Source of the DNA: Actinospineispora spinosispora DSM 44797
Lineage (GTDB): Bacteria > Actinomycetota > Actinomycetes > Mycobacteriales > Pseudonocardiaceae
Assembly: GCF_000429025.1 (NCBI RefSeq)
Contig: NZ_KE386839.1
Location: forward strand, 89,768-153,767
Reading direction: 5' to 3'
DNA length: 64,000 nt
In this document: one piece after another, positions 60,454 through 64,000 of the stretch
Layout of the letters: the number at the start of each line of letters is the position of its first letter
Position numbering within the stretch: the first letter of the stretch is position 1
Notes under the pieces: generated by a model
The model's database searches: none
Seen by the model: only the letters and a program-made list of their open reading frames with translations
What the model was told of the DNA's origin: nothing
Translations under genes and position numbers: made by a program

Positions 60454-61626
60454 GTGGCGGCTCTGTTCACCGAACGATTCGTCGAGCTGGCTGGTGGCGA
60501 CTTCGCCGCCGAGCGACTGGGCAACGACTTCGTCCGGGTGTCGTCGGGGGACAGCGGCGTCGCGGACCTGCTGACCTGGCAGGCGCTCAACGAGCTGCTC
60601 AGCACTCGCCAGCTCAGCGCCCCACGCCTGCGGCTGTTCCGCGAGGGCACCCAGGTCCCGGTGGCGAACTACACGCGCGAGGACCCGACGACCGGCCGGC
60701 AGGCTCTCGTGCCGGACGAGCTCTACCGCGAGCTGCGGGACGGCGCGAGCCTCGTGCTCGACTCGATCGACCAGCTGCATCCGCCGATCGCCCGCGCAGC
60801 CGATGATCTGATGCGCCTGGTCCGGGAGCCGGTCCAGGTCAACCTGTACCTCGTGTGGGGTGGGCGCCAGGGGTTCGACACCCATTGGGACGACCACGAC
60901 ACGATGATCGTGCAGCTCGCCGGCAGCAAGCACTGGACCGTGCGCGGCCAGGGCCGGCGGTTCCCGATGAAGGTCGACAACGACCACGACCACCAGCCGC
61001 CCGACACCATGCTGTGGGAGGGCGACCTCGCGCCGGGCGACATCATCCACGTGCCGCGCGGGTGGTGGCACGCGGTGCGCGGAACCGGCGAGCTGAGCAT
61101 GCACCTGACGTTCGGCTTCACCCGGCGCACCGGGATCGACTGGGCGAACTGGATCGTCGAACAGCTCTACGCGGAGGAGCTGTTCCGTCAGGACCTTCCG
61201 CGCTTCGCCGCCGAGGGGCCGAGCGAGCAGCACGCCGACGAGCTGGTGACCGCGCTGACCAAGATCATCGAAGCGAACCGGCCCGCTGATTTCCTCGCCA
61301 CGCGGGACCGTCGGTTCCCGCGCCGCTCGGAGATCAACCTGCCGTTGCCGGTGAGCTTCGAGATGCCGGCCGACGATGCGGTACTGGAGATCACCGCGCT
61401 GCTGGACCCGGTGCTGGACGAGGCTCCCGACGTGACCCGGCTGACCGTGGCCGGCAAGACCTACCGGTTCGCCCCCGTGATGGCGCCGATGCTGCGCCAT
61501 CTGGTGACGGAGCGGACCACGACGGTGGCACGGCTGCGCACCGAGACCGGGCTGGCGGACAAGACACTGAGCGGGGCGCTCGAACTGCTGCTCCAGCAAC
61601 ACCTGGTGGTCGTCCGGTCCTCGTGA
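60454..61626 (+). CDS. JmjC/cupin-type Fe(II) oxygenase, putative peptide hydroxylase
   Basis: 390 aa of the JmjC-like Cupin_4 group (relatives: bacterial ribosomal oxygenase YcfD). The facial triad is His144-x-Asp146 (FDTHWDDHD) and His206 (PRGWWHAV). Lys159 (GSKHW) is a candidate 2-oxoglutarate contact. The C-terminal ~150 residues form a helical/winged region (VTERTTTVARLRTETGLADK). YcfD-type enzymes hydroxylate amino-acid side chains in proteins; the adjacent 36-aa peptide is the obvious candidate substrate. GTG 60454 with GAGGTGG upstream. Confidence 0.88.
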   Translation: MAALFTERFVELAGGDFAAERLGNDFVRVSSGDSGVADLLTWQALNELLSTRQLSAPRLRLFREGTQVPVANYTREDPTTGRQALVPDELYRELRDGASLVLDSIDQLHPPIARAADDLMRLVREPVQVNLYLVWGGRQGFDTHWDDHDTMIVQLAGSKHWTVRGQGRRFPMKVDNDHDHQPPDTMLWEGDLAPGDIIHVPRGWWHAVRGTGELSMHLTFGFTRRTGIDWANWIVEQLYAEELFRQDLPRFAAEGPSEQHADELVTALTKIIEANRPADFLATRDRRFPRRSEINLPLPVSFEMPADDAVLEITALLDPVLDEAPDVTRLTVAGKTYRFAPVMAPMLRHLVTERTTTVARLRTETGLADKTLSGALELLLQQHLVVVRSS

Positions 61627-61651
61627 GTCTGTGGCTGGCACGCTTGGGGGC

Positions 61652-62245
61652 ATGATCGGATCGGATGCCAAGACCGACCTGCACGACTATCTCCAGGCTG
61701 CCAGGGAAGCCCTGCTGTGGAAGCTCGACGGGCTGACCGAGTACGACATCCGGCGTCCGCTCACCCCCACAGGGACCAATCTGTTAGGCCTGGTCAAACA
61801 CGCCGCCAGCGTCGAGTTCGGCTACTTCGGCGAGACGTTCGGGCGTCCCTCCGGCGAGCCGCTGCCCTGGTTCGACGAGGGCGCCGAGGTCAACGCGGAC
61901 ATGTGGGCGACCGCCGAGGAGTCCCGCGAGGACATCGTCGCGCTGTACCTGCGTGCCTGGGCGCACTCGGACGCCACGATCGAGGCGCTGGAGCTGGACG
62001 CGGTCGGCCATGTGCCGCACTGGCCCGCCGACCGCGCCGAGATCACGCTGCACCGGGTGCTCGTGCACCTGACCGCGGAGACCCATCGCCACGCGGGGCA
62101 CGCGGACATCGTCCGTGAGCTGATCGACGGGGCGGTCGGGATGCGGGCCGACAAGGACAACATGGCGCCCGGTGACACCGCCTGGTGGGCCGGCTACCGC
62201 ACCCGGCTGGAACGGACCGCACGCGAGTGGGAGAACAAGCAGTGA
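61652..62245 (+). CDS. DinB family protein
   Basis: 197 aa from ATG 61652. Four-helix-bundle DinB/DUF664 type with metal histidines in LVKHAASVEFGYFGETFGR (about 46-64) and LVHLTAETHRHAGHADIVREL (about 142-162). The group includes mycothiol-dependent transferases in actinobacteria. Overlaps the hydrolase start (GTGA), and starts 25 bp after the oxygenase, so it may belong to the same operon. Confidence 0.85.
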   Translation: MIGSDAKTDLHDYLQAAREALLWKLDGLTEYDIRRPLTPTGTNLLGLVKHAASVEFGYFGETFGRPSGEPLPWFDEGAEVNADMWATAEESREDIVALYLRAWAHSDATIEALELDAVGHVPHWPADRAEITLHRVLVHLTAETHRHAGHADIVRELIDGAVGMRADKDNMAPGDTAWWAGYRTRLERTAREWENKQ

Positions 62246-63117
62246 GTGACTACGTCGCGGCACCGGCGAGGCTCGGCGAGACCGAGCTGTCCGACGGCCG
62301 ACAGCTGGGCTGGGCGGAGTGGGGCCCGGCGGACGGCGTCCCGGTCCTGTTGTCCCCTGGCGCGGCCACCAGCCGTTGGCTGGGTCTCGGCGGCAAGGCA
62401 CCCGAATCACTCGGCGTCCGTCTCGTCTCGGTGGACCGCCCGGGCCTCGGTGCCTCGACGCCGAATCCGGGGCGGACCTTCTCCGACTTCGCCGAGGACA
62501 TCCGCCGGTTCGTCGAGCTACAGGGCTGGGAGCGACCCGCGATGGTCGGCAACTCCCAGGGAACGCCGTTCGCCCTCGCCTGCGCCGAATCGGGCGTGAT
62601 CGGTGCGTTGGCCGTCGTCTCCGGTGCGGACGAGGTTGCGGCACCCGAGTTCGCCGAGACGCTGCCGCCCGGGCTGGCCGGATTGATCGAGCGGGTCAGA
62701 GATGACCCGGACGGCGCGCGGGCGTTGTTCGAGGGGTTCAGCGCCGACGCGATGTGGGACATGGTCATGGCGGCCAGCCCGGAGTCCGATCTCGCGGTGT
62801 ACCAGGAGCCCGGTTTCGCGGCTGCCTACCGCCGCGCGCTGGACGAGGCGTTCGCGCAGGGCACAGCGGGTTACGCGACCGACACCGTGCTGGCCATGGG
62901 GCGCTGGCCGATCGACCTGTCGGCGATCACCGTCCCGGTCGATCTCTGGTACGGCGAGCAGGACTCCAGCCACTCGCCGGACCTCGGTGCGACGCTCGCG
63001 TCCCGCATCCCGGGCGCACGACGCCACGTCGTCGCGGACATCGGCGGCGGGGTGCTGTGGACGCACACCGAGGAGATCCTGGGGACGCTCCTCGAACGGC
63101 AGGTCAGCGGCCGGTGA
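62242..63117 (+). CDS. Alpha/beta hydrolase
   Basis: 291 aa from GTG 62242. Oxyanion segment LLSPGAATSRWLGLG, nucleophile Ser in GNSQGTPFA (about 101), acid in WYGEQDSSHSPD, and His in VLWTHTEEILG. Substrate unknown. Translationally coupled to the DinB gene. Its end overlaps the convergent ATPase gene by 14 bp. Confidence 0.87.
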   Translation: MSDYVAAPARLGETELSDGRQLGWAEWGPADGVPVLLSPGAATSRWLGLGGKAPESLGVRLVSVDRPGLGASTPNPGRTFSDFAEDIRRFVELQGWERPAMVGNSQGTPFALACAESGVIGALAVVSGADEVAAPEFAETLPPGLAGLIERVRDDPDGARALFEGFSADAMWDMVMAASPESDLAVYQEPGFAAAYRRALDEAFAQGTAGYATDTVLAMGRWPIDLSAITVPVDLWYGEQDSSHSPDLGATLASRIPGARRHVVADIGGGVLWTHTEEILGTLLERQVSGR

Positions 63118-63808
63118 TGTGCCGGAGATAGCGGTCGGGCGCTGCCAGGAAGTCCCGGGTGAGGCGGACCGGCATGGCGTCGTCGTAGGACACCCGCGCA
63201 AGGTCACCGTCGGCGTCGATCTCGACGATCGTCGCGCCGGGCAACGCGAGCAGGATCGGGGAGTGGGTGGCCACGATGAACTGGCTGCCCTGCTCCACCA
63301 GCTCGGTCATCCGGGCCAGCAACGCCAGACATCCGTGCACCGACAACGCGGCTTCCGGTTCGTCCAGCAGGTAGAGCCCGTGCGGTCCGAACCGGTGGAC
63401 GACGAGGTCGAGGAACGACTGCCCGTGCGAACGTTCGTGCGGCGAGATCCCGCCGTAGGCGGGCAGCAGCGGCTTGTCGATCTTGTCCAGCCGCTCGATC
63501 TCGGTGGCGACGTTGTAGTACGACTCGGCGCGCAGGAAGTAGCCGGTCCGGGGCTTCGAGGTGCCCCATCGCAGGTCCAGGTGACTGCCCAGCGACGACT
63601 CGGACGCCCTGGTGGCGAACTGGAAGTTCTGGCTGCCGCCCTCCGGGTTGAACCCGGCGGCCACCGCGATCGCCTCCACCAGAGTCGACTTGCCGGAGCC
63701 GTTCTCCCCGATCAGGAAGTTGACCCCGGCGACGAGCGGGAGGCCGTCGGGTCGTCCGGCCAGCCACGCGACCACAGGCAGCGTGAACGGATAGCCGCCG
63801 GTGTCCAC
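63104..63808 (-). CDS. AAA-type ATPase, SMC/ABC-like
   Basis: 234 aa. Walker A GENGSGKST (about 34-42), Walker B LYLLDEPEAAL and the switch His in FIVATHSPILLALPG. A compact AAA_23/ATP-binding protein of the type annotated 'AAA family ATPase' near phosphoesterases or deacetylases. GTG 63808 is the only start in the frame after the upstream stop. Role unknown. Confidence 0.83.
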   Translation of the reverse strand: MDTGGYPFTLPVVAWLAGRPDGLPLVAGVNFLIGENGSGKSTLVEAIAVAAGFNPEGGSQNFQFATRASESSLGSHLDLRWGTSKPRTGYFLRAESYYNVATEIERLDKIDKPLLPAYGGISPHERSHGQSFLDLVVHRFGPHGLYLLDEPEAALSVHGCLALLARMTELVEQGSQFIVATHSPILLALPGATIVEIDADGDLARVSYDDAMPVRLTRDFLAAPDRYLRHITGR

Positions 63809-63854
63809 GCCAGGGGCGATCCGTGCGTGATGGAGGAATCGTCCGGCGGTCAGC

Positions 63855-64000
63855 TCAGCCTCCCGAGGCCGATGCCAGTGCTGTCAGCACCTCGGAGCAG
63901 CCCGCGTCGACCTTGACCGTGGCCAGCGGATCACCCCGGGTCACACCCCGGTTGACGATGACGATCGGGACGCCGCGCCGGTGCGCCCGGTGCACGAACC
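63855..64000 (-). CDS. Sir2-like NAD-dependent deacetylase, C-terminal end (partial)
   Basis: 48 codons to the stop at 63855; the gene continues beyond the window. The segment VPIVIVNRGVTRGDPLATV and the following KVDAGCSEVLTALA match the C-terminal Rossmann strand and tail of Sir2 deacetylases. Only the tail is visible. Confidence 0.55.
   Translation of the reverse strand, partial: FVHRAHRRGVPIVIVNRGVTRGDPLATVKVDAGCSEVLTALASASGG

Overview
This is a high-GC chromosomal segment of an actinomycete. The order nadD-rsfS-gpgP-like-octT-like-degV-comEA-comEC, then holA, rpsT, lepA and hemW, matches the conserved core neighbourhood known from Mycobacterium (Rv2421c-Rv2412 region). Together with GTG starts, overlapping stop/start codons and a WhiB protein, this points to order Mycobacteriales/Pseudonocardiales, most likely family Pseudonocardiaceae. 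The genus cannot be fixed from the sequence alone. No rRNA, tRNA, prophage, integrase or CRISPR array was found.

Layout. 0-8 kb: an FxLD-type/PCMT methyltransferase, proA, a RecQ helicase fused to a phosphoribosyltransferase domain, a MoxR/VWA pair and nadD. 8-9.5 kb: a gene-poor stretch with a decayed hairpin repeat, a probable HTH remnant and a small secreted Ser/Asp-rich protein. 9.5-19.5 kb: rsfS to rpsT, including DNA-uptake genes comEA/comEC, an S-box-controlled threonine-synthase-like gene and holA. 19.6-28 kb: WhiB7-like regulator, TSUP transporter, RtcB ligase, a TetR/rhodanese pair with two palindromic operators, lepA, Uma2, MarR/MDR and a lipoprotein RNase. 28-38 kb: an amino-acid catabolic island (permease, ornithine-cyclodeaminase-family enzyme, aldehyde dehydrogenase, FAD amine oxidase, Glu/Leu-type dehydrogenase, LysR, fused 2-oxoacid dehydrogenase E1) whose enzymes would fit lysine degradation through pipecolate. 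38-44.5 kb: ArsR/SRPBCC, MerR/SDR, and a LacI/enoyl-CoA hydratase/MFS divergon.

44.5-57 kb is a sulfur island in two operons read leftward. The first encodes a TSUP permease, a sulfonate-type ABC transporter, two tiny proteins and a YeiH exporter. The second encodes sulfite reductase, a 53-residue zinc-ribbon protein, cysH, cysD, cysN and a sirohydrochlorin chelatase, in a chain of overlapping stop and start codons. Each operon is preceded by a short Cys-containing leader peptide of the same (R)R-x-HVD type, and an Rrf2 regulator sits beside the first.

57-64 kb: hemW, then an iron-boxed [2Fe-2S] sucrase/ferredoxin-like protein divergent from the most novel-looking locus. That locus is a 36-residue peptide gene with a very strong ribosome binding site, followed by a perfect hairpin and a JmjC/cupin Fe(II) oxygenase, the arrangement expected of an undescribed ribosomally made, oxygenase-modified peptide. 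Two related large palindromic elements (716 and 950 bp) sit between convergent genes at 50.4 and 58.2 kb, and a decayed third hairpin lies at 8.2 kb.
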